Positions 41,852 through 54,984 of a DNA stretch of 64,000 bases are shown here, one piece after another. This DNA is from Siphonodentalium dalli. Its lineage: Eukaryota > Mollusca > Scaphopoda > Gadilida > Siphonodentaliidae. The stretch's first letter is position 1, and each line of letters opens with the position of its first letter. Under the pieces are notes generated by a model. It worked only from the letters and a program-made list of their open reading frames with translations. It searched no databases and was not told the DNA's origin. Both the position numbers and the translations under genes were made by a program. The stretch lies in assembly GCA_032622095.1 (NCBI GenBank), contig CP136066.1, forward strand, positions 52,792,609 through 52,856,608, read 5' to 3'.

Positions 41852-42460
41852 GTAATAGACACGTGTAATATCGTCGCGTGCAATGACGTCACGCTGCTCT
41901 TTGGGACAAAGTTATCTGTCTGTTAATTATTGTTTTTTTCGATAAAATTTAAGCGATTATATGACCATGTGATAAAAAGTATCTCAAACTCGTTCTATTT
42001 TATACGGAATTTATCAACCTCGTCCACTAAATTCTATTTGAGCCTCGGTAAACCTCGGCTCAAATCGAATTTAGTGAACTCGGTTGATACATTCCGTATA
42101 AAATAGAAACTCATGTGAGATCCTCTATTTATCACATAATTTGGCCATAAAAGCAGTTTCATAATTATCGGTAATAGACACGTTTAATATCAGCGCGTGC
42201 GATGACGTCACGGCGTTCTTCAAATAACTTGCGATCGCTGTATTTTATGATTGTTGTTTTCGATGAATATTTCGCGTTGCTTCGGGTTTATTTGATCATG
42301 TGATAAAAGGTATCTCACACTCGTCCTATTTTATACGTAATGTATCAACCTCGTCCTCTAAATTCTATTTGAGCCTCGGTAAACCTCGGCTCAAATCGAA
42401 TTTAGTGAACTCGGTTGATAAATTCCGTATAAAATAGAAACTCATGTGAGATCCTCTATA
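41852..42460. repeat. Two tandem copies of a 290-319-bp unit, each with a 112-bp hairpin
   Basis: Copies start at 41,852 and 42,171 with GTAATAGACACGT and include GCGATGACGTCAC-like sequence. Hairpins at 41,995-42,106 and 42,326-42,437 pair CTATTTTATACGGAAT with ATTCCGTATAAAATAG and GAGCC with GGCTC around a short centre. The second hairpin is nearly the same as the first, so the unit was duplicated as a whole. Confidence 0.83.
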
Positions 42461-43064
42461 TTGGTGGCTCATACCAGAACAAATTACTAATACCATGTAT
42501 AAACGCCACTGAATCAACATCCGGTATGGTCCAGTGACCGAAGATTATAAGCGGTATGTAAAACATTGAAAATCGAGACAATATTTATTCATTTTAAATT
42601 AGCAATGGGCACCGCCATTAAATTTAAATTATAAATGAAAAAGTGTGAACCGGAAACAGAACATATATCTGTACTGTGACTGTACACCTATATAATATAA
42701 CGCACATAGCTATAGAGACGTTCGTTCCGTTTCCCTGGCATTCCTATATTTCAAAATACCATGCGTGTATTCCCCTGGTATTCTATGATGTAGAGAGTAT
42801 ATTGTCCCCTGACTGGCACTTAGATTTTGAAAATACACATGTATTACAATAGAAGAAATCAGAAAACATTGCATATATATTAAAATGCGGCCGATGCGGG
42901 TATCGATTTATTGGATGCTATTTTGCAAGAGGAACATAGGGTAACAATGGTATTTGTCAATCGATTTCTTGAACGTAATTTAACTAATTTTGATGCACCC
43001 GGTGCAAACATACTTTTGAATAAACACAACTATTTTGAACGTAGTACTCGTAGCTGGAGAGCGA

Positions 43065-43185
43065 ATACGGTCAAATTGACCTACCTGCGACCGAATCGAC
43101 CTGGGATCGAATCGACTCAGCCGAAATGAAATAAAGAGGGCCGAATCGATGCGGGACCGAATCGATGCGGTACCGAATCGACACA
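43065..43185 (+). repeat. Short tandem repeat, ACCGAATCGA-type, about 16 bp
   Basis: Five to seven variants of (G/T)ACCGAATCGA(C/T)GCGG occur, with one short interruption. Overlapping ORFs on both strands arise from it. Confidence 0.75.
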
Positions 43186-43190
43186 TTCCC

Positions 43191-43742
43191 GCTGATGTGG
43201 TCTATGTCGTACCTTTTTATACAGATCGGCACTCGGAGTGCCTTTCTATATGTATACAGATCGGCACTCCAGTCCCGCATACCGCGAGAGTTCATCTGCC
43301 GAAAATATGTTCATCTGCTTGCGCATGCTATAATTTTATATCAATGGCGACAGCAAACTTGTCCTTTCCCTTCGAGAACATGAGTGAGAAACGCTTCTCG
43401 TGAACCACCAACTACCACCAACACGTACTATTCATCTACATGTATCTAAATTATTTTTAGTTTAAATACAATCAAATCAGTTTAAATTGGCACCGAAAAC
43501 AAACACTTTCCGATCTAGGGGAACCATGATTTCACTTAGGTCATGCCATGAACCTCTACTAAGGCTAACGCCCGTAGAAGCCTTAGTAGAGGATCATGGC
43601 ATGACCTAGATTTCACTGTATTTTCCTTTTACGTCATTAAAGTGTCACGTGATATTACGCGAGACTGGAGTGCCGATCTGTATACATAAAGGCACTCCGA
43701 GTGCCGATCTGTATAAAACGGTACGGCATTGACCACATCAGC
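43191..43742. mobile_element. Inverted-repeat element with GATCGGCACTC motifs and a central hairpin
   Basis: Arms at 43,191-43,274 and 43,663-43,742 are reverse complements. Each contains two GATCGGCACTC sites and a GGCACTCGGAGTGCC palindrome. Inside, 43,538-43,607 is a 29-bp stem with one mismatch and a 12-base loop. No ORF is supported. No target duplication is clear. Confidence 0.72.
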
Positions 43743-44311
43743 CACATTCCCCGAATATCGACCACATTCACAACTGAATTTTCCCAAAATCTGAATTTCA
43801 ATTCTGAGTCACTGACATCAATTTGAAATGTATATAATCATGAAATCATAGATTCATGATTATGATAGAGTTGATAATGATACTGATAGAAACATCAGGT
43901 TACGGTTTAGATTACCAATAAATATATTATATCTTTCATTGTTCAGAGGTAATTTTCCCCAAAATCATTGATTTGCTAGGCCTAATTTTTTCCGACAAAT
44001 TCTAGCCAAGAGAAAAAAATTCAATCAATGAATACAAAATTGTGTAGACCTACAACTTACCTTCTTGTTTTTTAGCGTCGTCGGTGAAGTTTGCGAGATC
44101 AATTTATTAAGCGATTGCATCGGATTAAGTTAAAGTCAAGCAAGCGATATTGAAGCCACGATGTGCGATCGGTAACCGGAAGTATTAAAACAAAAACATA
44201 CTCAGTAAAATTCGTACATCCGTTCCTCTTCTCTCAGTGTCGTCGCCATGGATGGCAGTGTTGACCAGCGCACCGTCGGATCGGGAGCCGACGTTAAATG
44301 CCTTCAGGTCG

Positions 44312-44875
44312 TAAATACAACGTTTTGATTCTGACCTCTCGCATGGACGTTGGATTCAGGTCGAAAACTTTAATTCTAGAATATGTTGGAATAAAATCTG
44401 CTACACGACGTTGCTACGACGTCAACGACTGACGTAAATACAACGTTTTGATTCTGACGTCGCATGGACGTTGGATTCAGGTCGAAAACTTTCAGTCTAG
44501 AATATGTTGGAATAAAATCTGCTACACGACGTTGCTACGACGTCAATGACTGACGTAGATACAACGTTTTGATTCTGACGTCGCATGGACGTTGGATTCA
44601 GGTCGAAAACTTTCATTCTAGAATATGTTGGAATAAAATCTGCTACACGACGTTGCTACGACGTCAATGACTGACGTAAATAGAACGTTTTGATTCTGAC
44701 GTCGCATGGACGTTGGATTCAGGTCGAAAACATTCATTCTAGAATATGTTGGAATAAAATCTGCTACACGACGTTGCTACGACGTCAACGACTGACTTAA
44801 ATACAACGTTTTGATTCTGACGTCGGATGGACATTGGATTCAGGTCGCCGACGTCGCGACCTAAATCCAACCAAT
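44312..44875 (+). repeat. Right subterminal array, about 121-bp unit, nearly 5 copies
   Basis: The unit includes ACAACGTTTTGATTCTGACG, GCATGGACGTTGGATTCAGG and GCTACACGACGTTGCTACGA. It lies just inside the right end of the 7.2-kb element and shares GACGTT-type motifs with the left array, but not its unit. Confidence 0.9.
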
Positions 44876-44989
44876 ATCCGACGTCAGTTCGACGTCGTGT
44901 GCCTACTGGGTAGTCATGGTTGTTTACACTTTATATGATAATTTTCACACAACTCGCGGCCTGATTTCCAATCTGTTGTAAAATAATTC

Positions 44990-46650
44990 AAGGGTTGCTA
45001 GGAAAGCCGCTAGATTGAGGGTAAGTCCTAAACCACTGCTATCACGCAGATGCCATTTCATGGGTACATATTCACCCCCGTGTATCGCCAAACCCGAGGG
45101 TATCACCAAACCCGATAATTGCGGTTTTTTGATAAATGAACATATCTTTCCTCAGATGAAGCTATATATCTCCCAGTTAAATGATATCAACTATTCAAAA
45201 ATACAGTTTCGCAAAGCGGAATGTTCCCTCAATGGGATAGCGACCATAGCTTGCTCTCACCCCGATAAAAATTATAGAAATTCCGACTCATTTCTGATTT
45301 TATCATAAATAGTAGACACTTTTTGACGTTAGGTAGTTCGTTTGAAAAAATAATTATCAGCCATAGATGGCGGATAATATGTGTGTCATTAGAAAAATAT
45401 ATGTTTAATTAACCATAAAATTGTCTAGCCTACAGAGCTGTTCGAAAAAATACTATTTGCGCCGTATATACCCACCATAATTTCGAGTATCAACGCCGCA
45501 GATCGAGATGTCGCCATACACAGATCTGGGATCTTAAAGATGCGAATGATATACTTCATATTTTGACCGTTTCTGCTTGAAAATATCCCAATTATCATTC
45601 GGACAGGCCGGCACATGGATCATCTTTAGGGTGGTGGTGCATGTGCAAGGGTGAAAACGTGTATGTTTGTTTGTGTATTATGTTCTAATGCCATATTAAT
45701 AGTAGGCCTATAGGCTATTCTGTGTTATTCGACATTATAGGCCCGGAACTGTACAACGAATGGAAACATTAAATCACTGTAAATCATGAGCTAGCAGGGG
45801 CGTAGCTAGAGGTCCCTGTTTGTTTGCACCACATGTTAGGTTCGAGTTTTCATCGAGTTTACAACGGGTTCTTCCAACTTTTGGATATGAAAACCTCTAA
45901 GTTTATATTTTGTTTCGTCTGGTGACCATTTCAGTTCACAAATTTGGCCGTAATTATTTATATTATCTAAATATGCGGGTTTTTGTCTGAAAAAATCCCT
46001 ATCCAGTAACTTGACTAAACATCTTTCCAAACATACTGTACATCGATAAATTAAAACGGAATCCGGGCATGAGTGAACGTGACTGCGAAGCAGATAAAAT
46101 CGTGCCCGCTTTGGGATTTACTCCGACACTGTGGAGTGTCTCATGCAATTGTCAATATTTTCCTACTTAAATGCAGCAAATTCCAATGTGAATGTAGATT
46201 TAGTTTCCTAAATTATATATAACCATGGAACGTTGACAACGATGTCCAAATTTATCACCACGCATTCATCTTGAAGCTGAAGACACACAATTGAAACATG
46301 GAAGCTTATTCTCACAATTCATCGAACATTTCGTCACTGTATGGGGGCTTTATTCGTCGAACTGTTGACATTTGGCTGAAGTTGGGTTCATCAAGCACAT
46401 CGTGGATCCGGACTTGTGTCAGAAGGAAAACAATAAAATGAATTCACTCAAAACATACCCACCTGTAGTCTTCACTCGTGCCGTAATGGGGTTTACTGCA
46501 TATTTGCCCGCAGCGGGTATTATAGGATGACCAACGTGAACTTGGAGATGCGATACTTTCATGTGTTACAGCAAATTACTATTATGGAGTAATTAGGAAT
46601 GCGGAAAATTAAATGTCACCAAGCATCAAAGGCATGGTCTTTAAGATTGC
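44990..46650. other. Non-coding stretch
   Basis: No supported gene; ORFs reach 97 codons (45,015-45,308) but start with TTG and show no domain. CAGGGGCGTAGCTAG at about 45,796 resembles the end of a hAT transposon, but I find no partner end. Confidence 0.5.
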
Positions 46651-46652
46651 AC

Positions 46653-47685
46653 ACTACACTACAACTAAATATTTTCTTATTTGAAGAAAAAAATAGGCAA
46701 TCTTAAGAACAATAACCTTGTGGGAACATTTCTTCTTTTCTAAAATGTTCTACCTCTTTCTAGTTTCAAGAAACTTTTCTTATGGGAAGATTTCTTATTT
46801 TCTAAAATTTTCTTTGAAAGAAACAATTGCCAACAAGAAAAGCTTTCTTCTTTTAAGAATTTTTTTCTCTCACTTCAAGAAAGCATAAGAACCAACATTC
46901 TTGGGAGACACAGAAGAAAATGTTAGAAATCAAGAATAATTTTATTAAAACAAGAAAAAATAATTTCTTAAGTAACAATCTATGTTTCTTAATTAAGAAA
47001 AATAATCTGAAATAAAATTAGAATATATTTGTAAGAACAAGAAAGATGACTAGAAATACATTCTTAAGCTATTCTCAGACCTAGAATGTTAATTTCGAAC
47101 TAGAATATTTTTCTAGACACAAAATAAGAATATATTTCAGAAATGCATAATTTAGAAAAAGTCGTGATTATAGTACACTACCAAAAATCTGTCGCATTTA
47201 TTATTGCAATATTGAACGCAAATTTTGCGATACTAAGCGCGCTAAATTTCATACAGACCCAATACTTAGTAGTGTTATATTTATATTATATATTAAAATG
47301 CTACAGCATATAGTGTGCATGTAGTGTACATATAGCATTTACAACTATAATTATATACATATCTAAAACATTGTCTTTATTCATACAATAAACAATATAT
47401 AACTTAAGAAGGAGCAAAAATTTGATTTAAATGCCACAATTTTGTAGAAAAAGTTTCTTTTATATTCTATTGCAAGAAATATTATCTTGGTTTCTAGAAA
47501 CCGTTTTCTTAAATTCCACGTATTTTCTTATTACAAGAAATATAAAAAAATATATCGCCCGCATACTGATTTTCTTCACCAACCAACAATTTTCTTGGGT
47601 CGAGAAAACGTATTCTTGTTTTGAGAGTATATTTCTTGTTTCCAGAAAAGTTTTCTAGACAAGAATATTTTTTTTGTAGTGTAGT
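46653..47685. mobile_element. CACTA/EnSpm-like non-autonomous element
   Basis: Inverted ends ACTACACTACAA (46,653-46,664) and TTGTAGTGTAGT (47,674-47,685) enclose about 1 kb packed with AAGAAA and TTTCTT motifs in both orientations. CACTACAA termini with subterminal TTTCTTG repeats are typical of CACTA elements. No transposase is present and I cannot define a 3-bp target duplication, so the class is tentative. Confidence 0.6.
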
Positions 47686-47718
47686 TATGGGGGAGGGTTA
47701 TACAAAGTATCGTCCATA

Positions 47719-50700
47719 ATACACATACAGTTAATACACATACAGTTAATACGCATACAGTTAATACACATACAGTTAATACGCATACAGTTAATACGCA
47801 TACAGTTAATACACATACAGTTAATACACATACAGTTAATACACATACAGTTAATACACATACAGTTAATACACATACAGTTAATACACATACAGTTAAT
47901 ACGCATACAGTTAATACACATACAGTTAATACACATACAGTTAATACACATACAGTTAATACACATACAGTTAATACACATACAGTTAATACACATACAG
48001 TAATACACATACAGTTAATACACATACAGTTAATACACATACAGTTAATACACATACAGTTAATACACATACAGTTAATACACATACAGTTAATACACAT
48101 ACAGTTAATACACATACAGTTAATACACATACAGTTAATACACATACAGTTAATACACATACAGTTAATACACATACAGTTAATACACATACAGTTAATA
48201 CGCATACAGTTAATACGCATACAGTTAATACGCATACAGTTAATACACATACAGTTAATACACATACAGTTAATACACATACAGTTAATACACATACAGT
48301 TAATACACATACAGTCAATACACATACAGTTAATACACATACAGTTAATACACATACAGTTAATACACATACAGTTAATACACATACAGTTAATACACAT
48401 ACAGTTAATACACATACAGTTAATACACATACAGTTAATACACATACAGTTAATACACATACAGTTAATACGCATACAGTTAATACGCATACAGTTAATA
48501 CGCATACAGTTAATACGCATACAGTTAATACACATACAGTTAATACACATACAGTTAATACACATACAGTTAATACACATACAGTTAATACACATACAGT
48601 CAATACACATACAGTTAATACACATACAGTTAATACACATACAGTTAATACACATACAGTTAATACACATACAGTTAATACAAATACAGCTAATACAAAT
48701 ACAGTTAATACGCATACAGTTATACACATACAGTTAATACACATGCAGTTAATACACATACAGTTAATACACATACAGTTAATACACATACAGTTAATAC
48801 AAATACAGTTAATACACATACAGTCAATACAAATACAGTTAATACACATACAGTTAATACGCATACAGTTAATACGCATACAGTTAATACGCATACAGTT
48901 AATACACATACAGTTAATACACATACAGTTAATACACATACAGTTAATACACATACAGTTAATACACATACAGTTAATACACATACAGTTAATACACATA
49001 CAGTTAATACACATACAGTTAATAAACATACAGTTAATACAAATACAGTTAATACACATACAGTTAATACAAATACAGTTAATACACATACATTTAATAC
49101 GCATACAGTTAATACACATACAGTTAATACACATACAGTTAATACACATACAGTTAATACACATACAGTTAATACACATACATTTAATACACATACAGTT
49201 AATACACATACAGTTAATACACATACAGTTAATACACATACAGTTAATACGCAGTTAATACACATACAGTTAATACACATACAGTTAATACACATACAGT
49301 TAATACACATACAGTTAATACACATACAGTTAATACACATACAGTTAATACACATACAGTTATTACGCATACAGTTAATACACATACAGTTAATACACAT
49401 ACAGTTAATACACATAAAGTTAATACACATACAGTTAATACACATACAGTTAATACACATACAGTTAATACACATACAGTTAATACACATATAGTTAATA
49501 CACATACAGTTAATACACATACAGTTAATACACATACAGTTAATACACATACAGTTAATACACATACAGTTAATACACATACAGTTAATACACATACAGT
49601 TAATACACATACAGTCAATACACATACAGTTAATACACATACAGTTAATACACATACAGTTAATACACATACAGTTAATACACATACAGTTAATACGCAT
49701 ACAGTTAATACACATACAGTTAATACGCATACAGTTAATACACATACAGTTAATACACATACAGTTAATACACATACAGTTAATACACATACAGTTAATA
49801 TACATACAGTAATACACATACAGTTAATACACATACAGTTAATACACATACAGTTAATACACATACAGTTAATACACATACAGTTAATACACATACAGTT
49901 AATACACATACAGTTAATACACATACAGTTAATACACATACAGTTAATACACATACAGTTAATACGCATACAGTTAATACGCATACAGTTAATACGCATA
50001 CAGTTAATACGCATACAGTTAATACATAAAGAGTTAATACACATACAGTTAATACACATACAGTTAATACACATACAGTTAATACACATACAGTTAATAC
50101 ACATACAGTTAATACGCATACAGTTAATATGCATACAGTTAATACGCATACAGTTAATACGCATACAGTTAATACGCATACAGTTAATACGCATACAGTT
50201 AATACGCATACAGTTAATACGCATACAGTTAATACACATACAGTTAATACACATACAGTTAATACACATACAGTTAATACACATACAGTTAATACACATA
50301 CAGTTAATACGCATACAGTTAATACGCATACAGTTAATACACATACAGTTAATACACATACAGTTAATACACATACAGTTAATACACATACAGTTAATAC
50401 ACATACAGTTAATACACATACAGTTAATACACATACAGTTAATACACATACAGTTAATACACATACAGTTAATAAACATACAGTTAATACAAATACAGTT
50501 AATACACATACAGTTAATACGCATACAGTTAATACACATACAGTTAATACACATACAGTTAATACACATACAGTTAATACGCAGTTAATACACATACAGT
50601 TAATACACATACAGTTAATACACATACAGTTAATACACATACAGTTAATACACATACAGTTAATACACATACAGTTAATACACATACAGTTAATACACAT

Positions 50701-53700
50701 ACAGTTAATACGCATACAGTTAATACACATACAGTTAATACACATACAGTTAATACACATACAGTTAATACACATACAGTTAATACACATACAGTTAATA
50801 CACATACAGTTAATCACATACAGTTAATATACATACAGTTAATACACATATAGTTAATACACATACAGTTAATACACATACAGTTAATACACATACAGTT
50901 AATACACATACAGTTAATACACATACAGTTAATACACATACAGTCAATACACATACAGTTAATACACAAACAGTTAATACACATACAGTTAATACACATA
51001 CAGTTAATACACATACAGTTAATACACATACAGTTAATACGCATACAGTTAATACACATACAGTTAATACGCATACAGATAATACGCATAGAGTTAATAC
51101 ACATACAGTTAATACACATACAGTTAATACACATACAGTTAATACACATACAGTTAATACACATACAGTAATACACATACAGTTAATACACATACAGTTA
51201 ATACACATACAGTTAATACACATACAGTTAATACACATACAGTTAATACACATACAGTTAATACACATACAGTTAATACACATACAGTTAATACACATAC
51301 AGTTAATACACATACAGTTAATACACATACAGTTAATACACATACAGTTAATACACATACAGTTAATACGCATACAGTTAATACGCATACAGTTAATACG
51401 CATACAGTTAATACGCATACAGTTAATACACATACAGTTAATACACATACAGTTAATACACATACAGTTAATACACATACAGTAATACACATACAGTTAA
51501 TACACATACAGTTAATACACATACAGTTAATACACATACAGTTAATACACATACAGTTAATACACATACAGTTAATACACATACAGTTAATACACATACA
51601 GTTAATACACATACAGTTAATACACATACAGTTAATACACATACAGTTAATACGCATACAGTTAATACGCATACAGTTAATACGCATACAGTTAATACGC
51701 ATACAGTTAATACGCATACAGTTAATACACATACAGTTAATACACATACAGTTAATACACATACAGTCAATACACATACAGTTAATACACATACAGTTAA
51801 TACACATACAGTTAATACACATACAGTTGATATACATACAGTTAATACACATACAGTTAATACAAATACAGTTAATACAAATAAAGTTAATTCAAATACA
51901 GTTAATACGCATACAGTTATACACATACAGTTAATACACATGCAGTTAATACACATACAGTTAATACACATACAGTTAATACACATACAGTTAATACAAA
52001 TACAGTTAATACACATACATTTAATACAAATACAGTTAATACACATACAGTTAATACGCATACAGTTAATACGCATACAGTTAATACGCATACAGTTAAT
52101 ACACATACAGTTAATACACATACAGTTAATACACATACAGTTAATACACATACAGTTAATACACATACAGTTAATACACATACAGTTAATACACATACAG
52201 TTAATACACATACAGTTAATACACATATAGTTAATACAAATACAGTTAATACGCATACAGTTAATACGCATACAGTTAATACACATACATTTAATACGCA
52301 TACAGTTAATACACATACAGTTAATACACATACAGTTAATACACATACAGTTAATACACATACAGTTAATACACATACATTTAATACACATACAGTTAAT
52401 ACACATACAGTTAATACACATACAGTTAATACACATACAGTTAATACGCAGTTAATACACATACAGTTAATACACATACAGTTAATACACATACAGTTAA
52501 TACACATACAGTTAATACACATACAGTTAATACACATACAGTTAATACACATACAGTTAATACACATACAGTTAATACACATACAGTTAATACACATACA
52601 GTTAATACACATACAGTTAATACACATACAGTTAATACACATACAGTTAATACACATACAGTTAATACGCATACAGTTAATACACATACAGTTAATACGC
52701 ATACAGTTAATACACATACAGTTAATACACATACAGTTAATACACATACAGTTAATACACATACAGTTAATACACATACAGTCAATACACATACAGTTAA
52801 TACACATACAGTTAATACACATACAGTTAATACACATACAGTTAATACGCAGTTAATACACATACAGTTAATACACATACAGTTAATACACATACAGTTA
52901 ATACACATACAGTTAATACACATACAGTTAATACACATACAGTTAATACACATACAGTAATACACATACAGTTAATACACATACAGTTAATACACATACA
53001 GTTAATACACATACAGTTAATATACATACAGTTAATACACATATAGTTAATACACATACAGTTAATACACATACAGTTAATACACATACAGTTAATACAC
53101 ATACAGTTAATACACATACAGTTCATACACATACAGTCAATACACATACAGTTAATACACATACAGTTAATACACATACAGTTAATACACATACAGTTAA
53201 TACACATACAGTTAATACGCATACAGTTAATACACATACAGTTAATACGCATACAGATAATACGCATAGAGTTAATACACATACAGTTAATACACATACA
53301 GTTAATACACATACAGTCAATACACATACAGTTAATACACATACAGTTAATACACATACAGTTGATATACATACAGTTAATACACATACAGTTAATACAA
53401 ATACAGTTAATACAAATATAGTTAATACACATACAGTTAATACGCATACAGTTATACACATACAGTTAATACACATGCAGTTAATACACATACAGTTAAT
53501 ACACATACAGTTAATACACATACAGTTAATACAAATACAGTTAATACACATACAGTTAATACAAATACAGTTAATACACATACAGTTAATACGCATACAG
53601 TTAATACGCATACAGTTAATACGCATACAGTTAATACACATACAGTTAATACACATACAGTTAATACACATACAGTTAATACACATACAGTTAATACACA

Positions 53701-54829
53701 TACAGTTAATACACATATAGTTAATACACATACAGTTAATACACATACAGTTAATACACATACAGTTAATACACATATAGTTAATACAAATACAGTTAAT
53801 ACGCATACAGTTAATACGCATACAGTTAATACACATACATTTAATACGCATACAGTTAATACACATACAGTTAATACACATACAGTTAATACACATACAG
53901 TTAATACACATACAGTTAATACACATACATTTAATACACATACAGTTAATACACATACAGTTAATACACATACAGTTAATACGCAGTTAATACACATACA
54001 GTTAATACACATACAGTTAATACACATACAGTTAATACACATACAGTTAATACACATACAGTTAATACACATACAGTTAATACACATACAGTTAATACAC
54101 ATACAGTTAATACACATACAGTTACTACACGTACAGTTAATACACATACAGTTAATACACATACAGTTAATACACATACAGTTAATACACATACAGTTAA
54201 TACACATATAGTTAATATACATACAGTTAATACACATACAGTTAATACACATACAGTTAATACACATACAGTTAATACACATACAGTTAATACACATACA
54301 GTTAATACACATATAGTTAATACAAATACAGTTAATACGCATACAGTTAATACGCATACAGTTAATACGCATACATTTAATACGCATACAGTTAATACGC
54401 ATACAGTTAATACACATACAGTTAATACACATACAGTTAATACACATACAGTTAATACACATACATTTAATACACATACAGTTAATACACATACAGTTAA
54501 TACACATACAGTTAATACACATACAGTCAATACACATACAGTTAATACACATACAGTTAATACACATACAGTTAATACACATACAGTTAATACACATACA
54601 GTTAATACACATACAGTTAATACACATACAGTTAATACACATATAGTTAATATACATACAGTTAATACCCATACAGTTAATACACATACAGTTAATACAC
54701 ATACAGTTAATACACATACAGTTAATACACATACAGTTATTACACATACAGTCAATACACATACAGTTAATACACATACAGTTAATACACATACAGTTAA
54801 TACGCATACAGTTAATACACATACAGTTG
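47719..54829 (+). repeat. 7.1-kb satellite of a 15-bp unit, about 474 copies
   Basis: The unit is TTAATACACATACAG. The commonest variants are ACGCATACAG, ACAAATACAG, CATTTAAT and CAGTCAAT. Rare indel units mark higher-order structure: a GTTATACAC unit at 48,718, 51,916 and 53,451 is followed 532-533 bases later each time by a shortened GCAGTTAATA unit at 49,251, 52,448 and 53,983. Because 15 is divisible by three, all six frames stay open for long stretches; none of the resulting ORFs of up to 456 codons is a gene. Confidence 0.97.
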
Positions 54830-54984
54830 ATTTAGAACTGCTTCCAAACGGGTGTGGACATAATATCTTAGAACATAAAGAAATCAACGCCACGCATAAG
54901 ATCCTGTCTGTATCTGAAACATACCGCTGAGGTACCTCTAAAGGTCAAAATGTAAATAAGTTAAAGAATTGCACACAACCAATT

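Larger units (their letters stand above)
37755..44910. mobile_element. 7.2-kb TA-flanked DNA transposon, unclassified, with nested elements
   Basis: Left end CCCAGTGGGCACATGACGTC and right end GACGTCGTGTGCCTACTGGG are inverted repeats, each bordered by TA (37,753-37,754 and 44,911-44,912). The paralogous un-inserted site at 37,590 reads TAAAATACAAGTCATGG, as expected if TA was duplicated on insertion. Both ends carry subterminal arrays rich in GACGTT/AACGTC. No transposase is recognisable. Inside are a partial foldback element, a TA-flanked MITE, tandem hairpins and another palindromic element. The two ends could also come from two related insertions now read as one. Confidence 0.7.

Noticed and set aside
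45015-45308. 97-codon plus ORF after the 7.2-kb element
   Set aside because: Starts with TTG, has no homologous-looking motif, and the length is within chance for this sequence.
45790-45810. hAT transposon end (CAGGGGCGTAGCTAG)
   Set aside because: Resembles a known hAT terminus, but no inverted partner or 8-bp target duplication was found nearby.
47719-54829. CRISPR-like array
   Set aside because: Repeats are contiguous with no unique spacers, and the sequence is eukaryotic.
47576-54893. Long ORFs of 96-456 codons made of MCINC, CVLTV, HIQLI or HTVNT repeats
   Set aside because: They are six-frame readings of a 15-bp satellite whose period is a multiple of three and whose unit has no stop in most frames. 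Several frames on both strands overlap with equal length, and there is no start context or non-repeat domain.
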